Positions 11,790 to 25,457 are shown, counted from the stretch's first letter. The stretch is DNA of 64,000 nt from Phylloscopus collybita (GCA_027886175.1 JAJNNQ010000002.1:12644001-12708000); one strand, 5' to 3'. Made by a program: numbers and translations. The notes: generated by a model from the letters alone, not told the origin.

Positions 11790-14355
11790 CTGGGAAAGAC
11801 ATAATATTTTCCAATTCTCCTTCACTATTTTCCTTTCAGCAGAAGATCCCACAAATTCCTGACTAGAAGAAAGTTTGCAATAATATCTAGGACCATGAAA
11901 TCACTGCAAACTTGCACTTTAATGCTGCCTGATGTTTGTGGCCAATTAAAAATTATGGTCCACATATTATATGATGTTTCATGCTGATCTTGCTGCACTT
12001 TTTGCAGAACTAACCTGGGACAACTTTTGCTTGTGGATAAATCTCAATGTGTTTTGGGCACAAAGATTTGGTGCTTTGAGCTGTGAGTCTTTAGATGGAC
12101 CCTAAAGTAGAAACTAGACTGTCTTACATAGGATACTGGTGTTAAAGGAACACACAAAAAAGGAATATCTGTTCAAAGCTACATCAAGGCTCTGAAATAT
12201 TTTTTTTAAACAGTAACATTCTGGTTTATCTCTCTTGTATAATAGCTTAGGAATTATGGTAGGGTAGCATACTTGCAACAATTTTATTTCATGGTGGAGT
12301 ACTGCCCTATGTGACAGGATATTTGGTCTTTTTTTTTTCTATTCCAGATAGGCCTGTGGGGAATTGGGAACCAATCAGGAAACAAGCTTTTAATAAATAT
12401 GTCTGATCTAAATCAAAACACTGATGTGGTTGCACCTGTAGCCAGTTGATACAGCACAGTTAATGTCCAACTAACATTTCTCTAATTCCCAAGCAGGGCA
12501 GCTGTACCTAAGCTGTGAATTCTAGTCCATGCTGCTCCCTAAGCCATGTCCAGTACTTGTCTGCAAGAGTACTGGATTGTCTGGTCCAAAGACATATCCT
12601 GTACCTGTTTTGTGGCTTTCTAATATGGGCAGTGCTGTGCCACTGCTTGAGACTCACCCTGACCTTACTCAGTTTGCAGGCAAGGGGGTGACTGTGGGGT
12701 CCCAGGAAGGGTTACAGGGCATGGGAAGGAAAGCCAAATTCAGCTATCAGCTCCAATAGATGGGCTGATGAAGCCTGGGTAGATGAGTGGTTTATATTTC
12801 ATGGAGCTAAAGACTTTTAATCCTGTGATAGATTATGGCAATCCTAAATTTATCATCAAGGACTACAAACAATAATTTTGGCAGAGAGCTAGAGTAGAAA
12901 CTGGAAATTTGAGTAGGAAAGTAATGGAGAACCCAAAACAAATCTCGTTTTTTTCATCTGCCCTATCAGTGCTCCAATAAGGAAAATTTGATAAGGGCAG
13001 ACTCTGAATGAGATACTTGGTACTCACTTAAAGCTGCTTTCTCATCTGCTTTGCATGAAGTGTATGTTATGTGCACACAGCTGGTGTGCACGTGCAAGAC
13101 ACCCAAAGTCAAAAACCTAACAAGAAGGAGATGTAAGGGAAAGCCCAACTGGGGAAAGAAACAGTGATGAGCTGTAAATTTTTAAAATAGTAGTGAAATA
13201 AATGTATAACTTTTGAAGGCTCATGCAGGCATCAGAGATACTGTGTCACAACTTCCCATGTTGATTTCACCATGATTTCTTGACTTCTCTGAGAATTTTT
13301 GAATTTGTCAAGAAAATAATGAAAATGGGGACAGTGGCTGGAATTTGGTCATTTATGAAGTCTGCAGCAGTTTCTCAGCAAGGAAAAGACACACATGGAT
13401 GGATGTGCAAGCATCCCAGCAAGCTGAGGTAGGGACTAACCAAATTAGAAGCAGAGAGCTGAAGCTGTGCCTCCTGTAATGGAAGAGTTGAAGACTTTTA
13501 GACAAAAGCAGCATTTCTAGGAAGTGAATCACAGAGGATTCTCCCGTTGCTTAGTCAGCAAGAGCAAAGTTAACTTGTCTAATCCGGAAGAAATTTTCAT
13601 CACTCTTAGCTTCGTACATGAAGTTGACTCAGTGCAAACCTTCAGGAGGCAATATTTATCCTGGAAACACCTTGATGTCAGAAGGCAAAACAGTAACACA
13701 GCAGCAACCAAGTAATTGAAGTCACAGCATGCCACTGAAAGCAGGTCTCCTCAAGGTGACCAAGTCTGTGGAAGTGAGACCCATATGAGCTATTGTGGCC
13801 ATTAATTGTCTTTATCCTTTCACCCTGTTTGAGATCTTGGTTCCAAGCTAGCAGCCTGTGGCAGCAGGTAGCAAAGACACATTCCTGCTGACATGCAATC
13901 CCCAGAGAGAGAACACGTGACAAAATTCTACTCACTGGGTAATTTCCTATTTATAGGTTGTGTTTGGGAATGGTCTTATCTGTGCTCCTTTATACAGTGA
14001 GAGAGTGATTAAAGCCTCATTTTCATTTCCTTTTGTACCTTACTCTTATCATTCAGATAATTTTAGTGTCTTTAATCAACATTTGCAGAAGTAAACAACG
14101 CTATGCTAATAACAGTGTTGTGCTATAAACATTTCCTAAGTCGTGAAACATTACCATTACATAAGGAGGATAAATGTTAGAGTGCCCCATTTTCAGAAAA
14201 AAGACACTGGTAAAGTGAGTGATCCATGCTTATAATAGCCTGTGTCAGACTGGGTATTCCATCCTGTCCTTTATTTAAGCACCAGACAGTTCTTCATTTC
14301 AGGTTTTGAAGTTCTGCAAAAAAATTCTTACGTGAATTAATCTGTAGATTTAACA
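11790..14355. other. Non-coding DNA, no gene recognised
   Basis: AT-rich, with short chance frames only (none above 85 codons). No repeat family or RNA gene recognised. Confidence 0.6.
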
Positions 14356-14455
14356 TGAAGAAAAACCCCCCAAAACAACAAAAACCACAGCAACAAACCA
14401 ACAACAACAACAACAAAAAAACCCCCAACCAAATCAAACCCAAAAACCAAACACA
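14356..14455. repeat. A/C-rich low-complexity tract
   Basis: CAA triplets, AAAC units and C runs on the plus strand, with the same composition as 3,713-3,812. About 620 bases further right the complementary T/G-rich tract begins, so the two could pair as a loose inverted repeat. Confidence 0.85.
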
Positions 14456-15075
14456 GAGCCAATAAATAAAACACCAAATATAAGTGAAGATTTATTGTTA
14501 TCCAATGAAAGACAACTGTTTCTGTAACAGGGAAGTGGATGAGTAGAGAAAGAGATACACAAGTTACCACTCATTACCTGTTCCACAAGGAAAAAGCAAA
14601 GATGATGAATAAGCTTGTTAACAGATATGACACCCCAACTAACCATGAAGCACTTGCCTGAACAGTTGGGATTTTAGTGCCAAACATCTTGATCCTATCA
14701 CTATCACATTGCTTGGCTAAATAATACAGAAGTGGATGTGAAGTATTCTCTCCAGTGACATTATCCCATAAATGGAAAAGTGTGGAAGATGGAATGTGCT
14801 ATAGGAGCATAAAATATAGATGTAGGCCTTAATTTCCACCAAAATCAATGAGCCTGGATTTTGCTTTGCACTTGCATAGCACATTCCATCTTCGCTGTTT
14901 TATTGCCTCACCAATTAGAAAAATTAAAAAGCCAAGACAGAAAGCAGTAGCTGCAACATTCAACAAACAACACGGAATCTAGGACTTGAAGTAAAAAAAG
15001 CATATTTTTCATAAAAGGATAAATTATAGCAGTGTGTAAGTCCTAAGACAGCCCCATCATCTTTATCTCCTAACT
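14456..15075. other. Non-coding DNA between two low-complexity tracts
   Basis: Nothing recognised. It is bounded on the left by an A/C-rich tract and on the right by a T/G-rich tract. Confidence 0.55.
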
Positions 15076-15290
15076 TGTTTTTAAAGTTTTTTCTTGGTTT
15101 TTTTTTGTTTTGTCTTTGTTTGTTTGTTTTGCTTTGTTTGTTTTGTTGTTTTGTTTTGTTCTGGGTTTTTTGGCTTTTTTTTTGCAGGGGAGGTGTGTTT
15201 TTTTGTTTTGTTTTGTGTTTTTGGTTTTTTGTTTGTTTGTTTGTTGGTTGGTTTGTGGTTTTGTTTTTGTTTGTTTGTTTGTTTGTTTGT
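15076..15290. repeat. T/G-rich low-complexity tract, (TTTG)n-like
   Basis: About 215 bases of T and G with few other bases, mixing TTTG and TTTTG units and ending in clean TTTG copies at about 15,267-15,290. Long apparent frames rich in Phe, Cys, Leu and Val (plus) or in Lys, Gln, Asn and Thr (minus) are artefacts of this composition, not genes. Confidence 0.9.
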
Positions 15291-18200
15291 AGTGCCAGTA
15301 TGACTAAGCCTGCCTGGAAATAGCAGACACTCAAGATTGTCTGATTGAAAGGGGCAAAATACTCCTGGTCAAATTAATGTATGGACCAGACAACAAAAGC
15401 CAGCATCAAACCAGTATTTCAAACATCATGCAATAAAGTTTTGCTATATACATGTACATCAACAGCAACAGAGGGTGTCTTGAGCAGATACAACACCAGG
15501 GAGAATGCTTTTTCCCAAAGCCAGGTGTCCTCCCCCACTCACCTGCAGGTGAGACATCAGGGATTGGATCAGTGCCTGGCCCCTTCCTGCTGTTGTACAA
15601 GTCTGAGCAAAGGGGTCACTCATGGCCCATGCTCTGCTCCTGTGCTCAGTGGCTGCTAATTGCCCAGTATAGACACAGATAAAGGTCCCCACTGTCACAT
15701 GGACGTCACAGTCCCAGGCCCCACTGAGCCTTCCTGTCAAGTCTGTCCTGCTGAGCTGCTGGGGCTGGTCTGGTCAGCTCAGGCAGGTTTGGGGATGAGC
15801 AGAGTTTCCTCTCCTGTTCACATGCTGGGTGTGTTGGGTATGGGCAGGGCTGGGCACATCCAGTGCAGCCCAGCAGCAGGGGATCTGAACTCCTCTCAGG
15901 CACCCCACAGCTGATAACCCAGGTAAAGCCAAGAACCAGGAAGGAAGGAGCATGGTCATACTGCTTTGTTAATTACTGTTTCGTTCTTCTGATAGAGCAG
16001 ACAGGCATTGTCCCAGCTGGCACTTGGCATTTAGACATATGAACCTAAGGGGGGGACAATACTAGTTCGAGGTTCACCTGAACTTCTGTTTCTAATTCTA
16101 TCATAATTCTATCATCTATCATAAGCATTCTCCCTAACTTCTAGAGATTCTTGAAGGGTATGTGGTTGCAAGGACAGATGCGATAATGTTTAGTGTAAAC
16201 TAAAAGCCCTAAAGTAAAATGTTTTTATGTACATGCTTCCAAAAAATACATTGGCAAAATTTATGTCAAAATGAAATTTCTATACATCTCGATTCTGGTC
16301 AGAATTAGAACCTAGACAGCTGGAAGATATTCAGATGTTATTTGGACCTGGTGACCCACAAGATCTTTCATAAGGCCCATTTTCACAAGAAAAAAAATCA
16401 CATATCTTGCAGATAATTGAGGAGTGGAGGCTTCTTGGAGCAAAAGAACTCCTGATTCAAAGCTCTGTTAAGACAAAACTCTCCTTGGCCTATATGAACT
16501 TGGAATACACTTGTAAGCAGATCTTGAGTATAATATTACTTCAAAAGTTGGGGGGTTTTGAATAAATCCTGCCTAAAATGTGAATAAGTGAAAGAGATCT
16601 AATTATTATCTGGGAAGCAACTGCCTGATGCACTGGGGGAAAGTGCCACATGTTCCTCCTGTTCTTTTCTACTTTGATTTGTATGACACAAAATATTTGG
16701 TTTCATTTTTCTTTTAGTAGATAGATGCCAGCATGAACTGATATAAGGGTGTCACTTTTCGTAAGTAAATTTTCACAAGCTCACTGTCTAATCTTTCTGA
16801 TTGGCAAGTCTAAGGGACTTGCACTGTTAATCAGTGCAGCAGCATCAAATTAAAAACAGTCCTCTGTCATGCAGATGACTGGTTGGCTAAAGCAAATAAG
16901 ACAGGAGTCCAAGAAGCTGCTGTGCCTTTATCTGTGAACTGAGCAAATGCTTTCATGTCAAGTATTTCTGTGCTACAAAATCCAGGCAGAACACCCAGGG
17001 AAACCAGACAAAAAAGGCAGCTGTTTGGACTGACTACTCACTACAGTTTGATTGACACATTGGTTGGCTTTGCATAGTTACTGAGGAGACCTTCATGTGA
17101 AGCAGGATGTTTCCCAAGAATTACAAGGCCACCTGCAACTCCAACCCTTCCTTCCTCCTCCAAGTTAAATGGTACCACAGGGATTCCTGTACTGGAATGT
17201 TGGTTTGTCTGATCCCTCTGCTTGAGTTGGATAATGGTATTAAATGGGTTAGAGGTTGAGCTCATGAGACAAGTGACAAACAAGAGGTTCTTGAATTATT
17301 TCAGATAAATATTTACAGGTCAAATACCCATATTCCTCCATGCATTCTGTACTTGACCAATAACTTACCCACTTGTGTTGTGGGAGTTGAAATATTTTGA
17401 ATAAACTAGATTTAAAGAGAGTAAAACATTGCAGACAGCTTTCTAGCTGAGACATTCCTAAAAGACATATTCAGGGAGGTGGTAATTCAAGAATAACTGG
17501 ATAGGAAATTGCCCAATCAATGTAGTTTGATGTTTACATATAATTTCACAATATACCATTATGTTAACCACTTGATTGGCATATATTTATGTTGTGGTGA
17601 TTTCCAAGCACTCAGGAAATGTGGACCCAAGAAAGGGGTGATTTCTTTGGGAGGTGAAATGGTTGTCAAATACAAAGAATGCTGATTGCTACTCCACTTT
17701 GCTTACCCATTTCTGATGTCCTTAACAAGGGAGATGAAACGGCAAAGCCCAGTGCAGCTGACAGGTCAGAGATGAAGAACAACATTTTCTGAATCCAAGG
17801 AAGTTCAGGGCCTTTGTGTTTATACTTTATTTTGCACAAAGTGCTTCCAAAATCTGCTGTAAAAGCTCTCAGCCCTAACCTGCTTCCCACACTCAGCAAG
17901 CTGAGCCTGTGAAGGCTCTGGGAGGCCAGCGCTCCTCTTTGCCTCCTGTTCAGCCTGCTCAGTCCTGCTGGCTCCTCACAAAGGAAGGATTTTCACGCCA
18001 AATAAGTAAACAAACATTTCATATTGGTCCTTGCTTATCATGGTTAGTCCTGTCCTTATAAATAACATTAATAGTTCAATAGCTTTTGTACTTTTGCCAC
18101 ACTACCACTTAGTCAGTTTCCATCAATCACATGCTGAAATAAATCTCGGAGAGAATCAAATTAAGTGCTCTGTGAAGAGTTTACATCACTTCCCGAGCTT

Positions 18201-18939
18201 GGTCCCTGAACAAGGACTCTCCAGTGCCTTTTGAATATTTACTGCATGCTACCCACTGCACATTGCACTCTATTGCTCTTATCCAGAATCCCCATATTTA
18301 ATGAGTCTTTTAGCATGTGGGAAGGAGAGGTTTATAAATAACTACACTATCAGAAAACACCCTCAAGCACTTCCTTTTACAGTATTTACTAACAGCTTTT
18401 CTGTGTTATTTTTATTATTTATCCTGAGATTAAAATCAGACTTTATTGTGTCATGTTCAATATTCTACTGGAAAGATATATAGCAGATCTTGTCTCACCA
18501 ACTGCCATTCACAAATTGCCTGTAAGATGCAAAGCAAAGTGACATGTGTCCCAGAAAGTCATTATATGCTATGATAGATCCAATTGTGTCTGTCCCTAAT
18601 GGATTCTTATATAAATTTTGCCCTTAAGGTTACTTCCATGAAAAACAACATTCAAGAAGCCAGTCTCTATCCTGGAAACAACTCTATGGATTTCAACTCT
18701 TTCAACAGGTGGTGCCTCTTCTTTGTTCCTTAATTCAAAGTTAGTCCTGCAGAGAAACACTTTGTAGAATATGGTGATAATTTGGAAAAGGGAAGAGTAT
18801 CTCTGGATATATTCAGAATAAATGGGTGTGAATGAGGCATTAAGCAAGGTTATCTAGAAGAGTTGCACAAGTCTGCTTATTGGCTTTCATCATGAGCAGA
18901 ACTTGTTGTTAAACATCCCGTTCTTGTGAAAAGCTATGG
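15291..18939. other. Non-coding DNA, no gene recognised
   Basis: A GC-richer patch at about 15,480-15,920 gives overlapping frames on both strands, which argues against coding. At 16,097-16,122 three copies of a TCTATCAT-like octamer occur in tandem. They resemble the ATTCTATGATTCTATGA tail of CR1 LINEs, but no CR1 3' region precedes them. The rest is AT-rich with nothing recognised. Confidence 0.55.
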
Positions 18940-19572
18940 AAGTGTCCATCATTCCAGAATAAATCCAAAATGGATTTAAAACAAAGTTTTGTGTTCCAAA
19001 GTCCGTTCCTGCATCCACAGAGGAGCCCAACTGGAGTGCTTGGTTCCTGAGGGACTGCTCCCTATGGACAGGAATCATGCTGGAGCAGGTTTTGAAGAAC
19101 TGCAGCCCGTGGGAAGGACTCTCCCTGGAGCAGTTTGTGAAAGATTGTATCCTGTGGGAGCATCCCTCTCTGGAGCAGGGAAGAGCACGAGGAATAAAGA
19201 GCAGAGATGAAACATAAGGAACTGACAACCCCTCCCATTCCCCGTCATCCTGCTCTGCTTGGGAGGGAGGAGGTGAAAGGGGTAGGAAGAAAATTCAGCC
19301 TGGGATAATGGGAGGGGGTTGAGAAGGTGATTTACAGTTTCTTCATATTTATCATTATCCTATTCTGTTTAATTCTCTGTAACTTAAACTAATTTCCCCT
19401 AAGATGAGTTTGTTTTGCCCATGATGGTAATTGGTAAATCATTTGCCTCTCTTTGTCTAGATCCTATATCAGCCTATGAGCTTTTCCACACAATTTCCCT
19501 CTGTCCTGTGAGAAGGGGGTGATAGAGCAGCTTGGTGAGCACCCAGCAGCCAGCCAAAGTTAACATGCCACA
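18940..19572 (+). mobile_element. Decayed solo LTR of an endogenous retrovirus
   Basis: The body has the layout of a widespread songbird LTR (recognised from memory): imperfect 45-49-bp tandem units with the phrases GGAGCAG and CCCGTGGGA, then CCCATTCCCC, then a stretch where the poly(A) signal should lie (about 19,379-19,392, here degraded to AACTTAAACTAA), then TTTTGCC..ATGATGGTAATTGGT, and a right end of GCCAGCCAAAGTTAACATGCCACA closing in CA at 19,572. The order fits the plus strand. The left edge is unclear (somewhere in 18,880-18,960) and I could not find a convincing target-site duplication. No partner LTR or internal retroviral sequence is visible. It is older or more diverged than the LTR at 11,060. 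Confidence 0.75.
19002..19180 (+). repeat. Imperfect 45-49-bp tandem repeat inside the LTR
   Basis: Units begin TGGAG at 19,032, 19,081, 19,126 and 19,171 (last partial), with a related partial unit before 19,032. The units at 19,081-19,125 and 19,126-19,170 are both 45 bases. They share the frame TGGAGCAG..T..GAA...TG.A.CC.GTGGGA. Such internal tandem units are a feature of this LTR type and may once have been enhancer repeats (inference). Confidence 0.75.
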
Positions 19573-19954
19573 AAAACTGAATATGTTAGTTCATTTAAGA
19601 GAGAAATAAGGCCTGCTTCTGTCTGTGTTATAGATAAAAATTCTTTTATCCCTATTCCACAGATTTCTATTATTTGAAAAGTGGGATGAACTACTATAGC
19701 TTCACAGAACCCTAGTTGTATGCTTCTGTTATTGTAGATTATGTATTTTTTTGTGTAAATCTTCTAACCATTTTCAGATGAATCAATGTTTTTTTCCTTC
19801 TATCAAAAATAATAGTCATATTAGCAAGAAATACGAAGATTATAAATGAAATGATTTCTGTTTATACATAAAGTCATTGGCTTCTTGCAAAATTTGAAAT
19901 GAAAAAAATCTGTGATGGCTCTAGTAGGATTGTTTACAAATAGATATTTATTTG

Positions 19955-20029
19955 TTTGCTGTTGTTGTTTTGGGGGGATTTTTGTGGGTTGTTGTTGTTT
20001 GTTGTTTGTTTTTTGCTTTTTTTTTTTTC
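19955..20029. repeat. T/G-rich low-complexity tract
   Basis: TTG triplets, a G run and a T run. It is the complement in composition of the A/C-rich tracts at 3,713 and 14,356. Confidence 0.8.
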
Positions 20030-21773
20030 ATTCTATAAAAAAATATTTCACATTTTGAAACATTTGCCCTGGAAAGAGAAAATCCCAAAGTAGAATTTTT
20101 CTATGAATTTCCAGGAAGAACACAGATGTAGAATCTTTATTTTTGACAAAAAAAATTGAGAGGTTTCATGCCTTTCCACGTGGGAAGGTCCCTTGATATG
20201 TATCTTTATTCTTTTCAGAAAAGGCCTTAATAAGTGAAAGAACTTCCTTCTTCACTTTTGCAACACTTTTTCAGGGAAACAGATTAGTTTAAGAACAGTA
20301 CTTTTTCTGAATGAATTCTTGGCTTTAAATTTTTACACATACAAGAATTTTTATTTTTTTATAAATGAGGATTTTTAAGTTTTATGTTTACTTATCAATC
20401 TGCACAATTCTACTTGAGAATTGACAAAATTAATTTCTACATTCATTTTGCTTGATACAATGTAGGAGCTTCAGGCATATATCCTCGTATGTGTGATTCA
20501 GGGGGCCTCTACAGAGTGCCTTGCTGCTTCACAGACAAGTCCCTACCTTCACATCTCTGCTTTTTCACAGCTGGGCCTCAGAAGTGTATAAAGGATGAAA
20601 GGATGGTGGCACAGACCTTTAAAAAAAAATCAGAGACAGTAATGAAGATCTAAGAGGTAACAAATTTTGTCTGTCAAAAATATTTGTATCACGGAAGAGC
20701 ATGTCTTGCTATTCCTCTGAAACTGCGCTAAAGCCCACTGAGATGTCACCTCAAAATGATGGGAAGGTCCTTTTTCTCTATCACAATAGCTCTGAAGAAG
20801 CTATTGAATTTATTTTATTTTTTTTTAATAATAAACCCAGTTGCAGGAGGGCTATAAAACTTCATGTTGCTCCTTCCAAAAGTGTTAGCATGTAATGCCA
20901 GTAGATTTGGGTTTATTTAATTTTGTGATTAAAGTTTCTATTGATTCCCCTGAGGCATAGAATGTATCAATATCTTTGGTTTCAAAGGATCATTCAGTAG
21001 TACAGAAATAGAGGACTCAACATAGAAGCAGGTGATTTGTTTTGAATTTATGAAACTCCACAGTGAGTCCCCTGAGCATGCTGTCAGCAATTCCTTTCAG
21101 TTCTGGAACTCAGCCTCTGTTGTCAAACTAAGTCACTTCAGTGCCTCCTAGCTCACGTTGGTTCTGCTTAACTGGAAAAAAGGCTTGGTTAGGAGTCAGT
21201 AGGAATTAATATTATTATATAGAAAGCTTTTAAGCCTTCAACTGTATTCCATTAAAAGTTACTGCAAATCATGTATGTTTATCCCTTCTCTGCCACTGCA
21301 GTGTGGTAAGTTAACCACTGCTCTGTTGCTGCTTGGCTGACTGCATCCAGGACAGTTGGGAACATGGAGCCTTCAGGAAGCTGTTTCAAACCAGCTAAGG
21401 GGAATGGCTCTGGTAAGAAGCAGATCCTGTGGAGGTAGGGCAATGCTTTTTTGATGCCAGCTTCCCCTTTTTCATCATAAGACACAGCTGCACAGTTGCA
21501 AGGAGCAGGGTCAAACAGCAGTACTATTCCTAGAAGGGTCTGTGGACCATCAAGGGCCCCAAAGCACCCCCACTTACAATTTCCTCCCTGAGGAGGGGTC
21601 TGGGTGCTCCCATGCCATCTTGAATGTGTGTAACCTGACAAGCTCTTGGTTTGTTGGGCCATCCCCCTCAATGGATCAAGACTGTGACCATTACTGCAGC
21701 GCAATAGAAACAATCAGGTCTTGTTGCTGAATCCATGAGCAGTAATATCTTTCCCCTCCACTATCTACTCTTA

Positions 21774-21806
21774 TTCTTTCTTTCTTTCTCTTTCTTTTTT
21801 TTTTCT
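21774..21806. repeat. (TTTC)n microsatellite with T run
   Basis: About five TTTC units followed by a run of T. Simple tandem repeat. Confidence 0.85.
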
Positions 21807-22164
21807 GAGTATTTTCTTTTTGATATTTTTATACTTTTATTGAAAAGAACCAAGATGGTCACATACTTCTTTTGCACTGCATTTAAATTGTTTTAAAAAA
21901 ATTGCCTCTTGTATACACTGGTCATTTAGAGTCATTTTATACTAATTCACCCCAAGGGATTTATTAACAGAAATCTTTGTTACCCTGCCTCAGAGTGGAT
22001 TGTAACAGCAGGTTATGGCATATTGCCTGGGAGAGGACAAGAGAGATCCTTCCATTGGAGCCTGTGAGCAGAGGTAGGAAGAATTATAATCTCCCTAGGT
22101 TCAGTGTGGATGATGAAAGCAAAGCTCTGGCCACAGGCAGACACATTTGTGACTTCTGTGATCT

Positions 22165-22658
22165 CTAGAAGGACATAAACCTGCTAGAGTAGGGGCAGAG
22201 GAGGGGCACAAAAATGATCAGAAGGATAAGACCTCACCTATCAAGACGGGCTGAGACCATTTCAAGTTTTCATCCCGGAGAAGAGGAGGCTCTGGGGACA
22301 CTTTATTTCTGCCTTTCAATATTTACAGGAGCTCATTAGAAAAAGTGGAGAAAGGTTTTGAACTGGGGCTTGTAGTGATAGGACAAGATGTAAATTTCTA
22401 AAGCAAAAGAGGATAGATTTAATTTAGACATAAGGAAGATATTCTTTGCCATGAGGTTGGGGAGGCACTGGAATGGGTTGCCTGGAGAACCTCTGGATGG
22501 CCCTTCCCTGGAATATTCAAGGTCAGTGTGGATGGAGCACTGAGCAACCTGTTAGTGTGAAAGGTGTTCCTGTCCATGGAGGGAGGGGGAGTGGGGGTTT
22601 TGGAACTAAATTATCTTTAAAAGTCCCTTCCAACCCAAATTATTCTATGATTCTATAA
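22165..22658 (+). mobile_element. CR1 LINE, 5'-truncated 3' end
   Basis: Plus-strand CR1 relic of about 495 bases covering the last part of ORF2 and the 3' UTR. Diagnostic pieces in order are GGACATAAACCTG near the left edge, GAGAAGAGGAGGCTC, AGGCACTGGAATGGGTTGCC, TTGGAACTAAATTATCTTTA and CCCTTCCAACCC, then the CR1 terminal octamer repeats ATTCTATGATTCTATA at the right end. CR1 inserts by target-primed reverse transcription and is usually truncated at the 5' end without clear target duplications, as here. Stops and small indels make it dead. It is the best preserved CR1 3' end in the window. Confidence 0.92.
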
Positions 22659-25436
22659 ACCCATAAATATATGCAATTCATTTATGGTTACAGAACTTCA
22701 AACAAAGCCACTCATCCAACGTACACACATGTTTTTCCCTCAGGGTTTTTTGTATAGTTGCACATTTCAACAACAAACATATTGGCAGCCTTACATGGGG
22801 AAATCATTACAGCCCACTCACCCCTGAGTGCATGTGCATAATTCCTGGTATGTCATGAGGAAAGAAGACCATATAGGATTGGTGAATTAATAAATGACAT
22901 GGGTAGAAAATGTTTTCACAGAAAATACAGCCCAAATCCCCTAGAGTACTTGAAATCTCTTTTGAGTAAACAGAGAAAGAGCCAAAGAAGGAATTGAATT
23001 TGCAGAAGGAAACTCCAGATAAAAATGGAACAGAATTTACCTGAATTCATGTGTTAGTTTATTAGCGTGGGGTTTTTTCAGGCAGGAAGGATGTTGTCTA
23101 ATAGCCTCTTTTACAAGCACCTCTCTGATCAGCTCCTGTTTCCACTTTAGAGAGAGTCTCCACATCTAAGTGGTTTGTAAAGGGTTAATCAATTATTAAT
23201 AACGTCTGAATACATAATAGACACAAGGGGCTATGCTGCAGCTGGATGTAAACATGCCAATATAAGATGCTTGTCTTAGGGAGGGATAAAAGCAACCTGT
23301 TGACCCATTGGACTGCTTACACCCTGAAACAACTATGGAAACATTAGCAAGCCTTTGAATGTGTTTTGTTACCATATTCTTAGTAGAACATGTCATCCTT
23401 TTTTCCTTCATTTTTGTTCATCCATTGCTTTTAAACATTAAAATGGTAGGGCATTATACGACAGGTTTGCAAAACTCTAAGTGCAAAAACAACCAACAGA
23501 GGGAATACTGAGTTTTAGCAAGAGGAGCTGAGCAACTGTGCCGTGTCTTGCGCTGGGAGAGCTGACAGCATGTGAGGGCTTCTCCTCAGTAAAAGAAACA
23601 TGCCAAAAGAATTCAACAAACACAGATGAGCTTCATTTTTGCTACAAGGGTGGCCATTCCTTTTGACCCTACAAGCCATGTGCCCAAATCTTTCTGTGGC
23701 TGAGAGCCATGAGGCACACACCTCAGAGACCCAAAAGGAAAGGGACCTCCAGGAGAGTTTCAGAGGCAGGAAACATTAACTGCTCCCCAGGGCCCCGCTG
23801 TCACAGCCGAGCCAGGGTGGTCTGCAGTGACCACTCCTCTCGCTTCCCCGTGCCCTCCCTCTGTGGCAGTTTCAGCCTCCTTGCCTGGGATCTGTCCCTG
23901 CAGTGGGGGAGCTCCCTCACAGACCTGCCCGTGCCCTTGCCCTGCTTCTCCCAGGCTGGACCACAGTAGGGGAGCCACATTCTCGATGCTTGCGAGCCTT
24001 GAGCTCTTCTACAAGTACAAAAAGAGAAAGTAAATTGGACAAAAGGAAAACTCTGATTGCTTTGCTGACCTTAGCTGTTATCCTCATGCATGTTTGTCAG
24101 TTTGTCCCCTCTATCTATTTCTTACTGTGTGTGGAATAAGTGACCTCTTGGGCAGGAATTCTGCTTTCACAATGTGGTCATTGCAATTCCTAAACAAATG
24201 GATAAAAAACTAACACACATTCTTGTATGTTAATAAATCTATCAAGCAGCCACATCCACCTAAATGACTAGTACCCCAATCCTCTAGTCTAGGAAACAAA
24301 TTAAACTCCTTAGAAGTTTTTCCTGAGGTGTTCTGGGATACTATTTATATTGTGGCTTTTAAAATGGGTTTGTTCCATTCTCAGTTCATGTTCAAACCAC
24401 CAACAACTGGTTAATAATATTATTATTATGGTCTTAAGCCAGCATGTTTTAGTGCACAAATGCACAGTCTCTTTTTAAGTATAGGCAGAATCTTTCCGTC
24501 CTGCCAGGCTTAGTTTCAGATATCTTAACCCCACATAAACCTCACCACTCCTCACTGGAACACCACAGAAACCCCTAACAAGCAGTCAGGGAAACATTTG
24601 TTCCTCCTTTCCGCTTCCAGAATGTCTGATCATTCAGGATCCACCATAAACGTTTCCTGGCTGTTTTTGCCTCACACATGAGCTGTGTTTTGGCGGGTGT
24701 TTTCCCCTTCTCTTTTTTCCCCCTTTTCTTTACAAGCATCATTGCATTTTGTCAGCAAGCAACTTAGGCCAATCTCACAAATTGTTTTGTTTATTGCTTA
24801 TGAAATTAAACTATGTAAGGGACCACTGCAAGCAGGGTCAATTTAAAAAGACAGCCAAGTGTGTAACCTCAAGAGACTTGGACTGGGTTGAGGGAAAGCA
24901 CCAAGCAGTGTGGGCTCCCAAAGATTGCTGCCAGGTGGACTACAGATGCTCAGATTCAGTCCACTTCCATGGTGTTCACCTCGGGAGATGCTAATTTGGT
25001 CCTGTGCATGCAGTAAATTAGCATGTGTATACACTATCACCCTGCAAAGGCCTCTCTCTGGCTCTTCTTTCTGAAGCTCTGAGGTTTATAGGTAGAGTAA
25101 AATGGCTTTGTAAGAAGTCACAGCACTGCTTGTATCAGTCCTGAGTTTGAATTCGTTTAGTCAGCTATCTCAGAAAAAACCCACAGCGTCCCTTGCTATA
25201 GATGGAAGCTGCACATGCAGCTGTGGTCACTGTCTTGCAGCTGTTAAATGAAGAAATACCATGTGAACACTTGGTCTGGTTTCAAAAGACCTAAAAACAC
25301 TGGCCAAGAAAAATGGTACATCACGGTGCTGCTTGGCTATTTGCCAAGACAAAGAAACTTGTAGATTTCTAGGGACAAGAGGCCATGTGAAAGGAATTTT
25401 CCTCCTTTCAAAGGCACATCAAAATAGACCAGAGGG

Positions 25437-25457
25437 GTTATTTATTTATTTATTTAG
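25437..25457. repeat. (TTTA)n microsatellite
   Basis: About five copies of TTTA. Simple tandem repeat. Confidence 0.9.

Larger units (their letters stand above)
19573..22164. other. Non-coding DNA, no gene recognised
   Basis: Contains a T/G-rich low-complexity tract at 19,955-20,029 and a TTTC microsatellite at 21,774-21,806. A minus-strand frame of 144 codons at 21,279-21,713 has no start context, domain or homology I recognise and is not called as a gene. Confidence 0.55.

Noticed and set aside
15075..15334. Several open frames of 60-124 codons on both strands
   Set aside because: They are produced by the T/G-rich low-complexity tract; the products are monotone Phe/Cys/Leu or Lys/Gln/Asn/Thr strings.
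16097..16122. TCTATCAT octamers as a CR1 tail
   Set aside because: The octamer differs from the CR1 tail at a key base and no CR1 3' UTR lies upstream.
21279..21713. Minus-strand frame of 144 codons that looked somewhat protein-like
   Set aside because: No homology recognised, no flanking splice sites checked as convincing, no retrogene poly(A) tail at its end.
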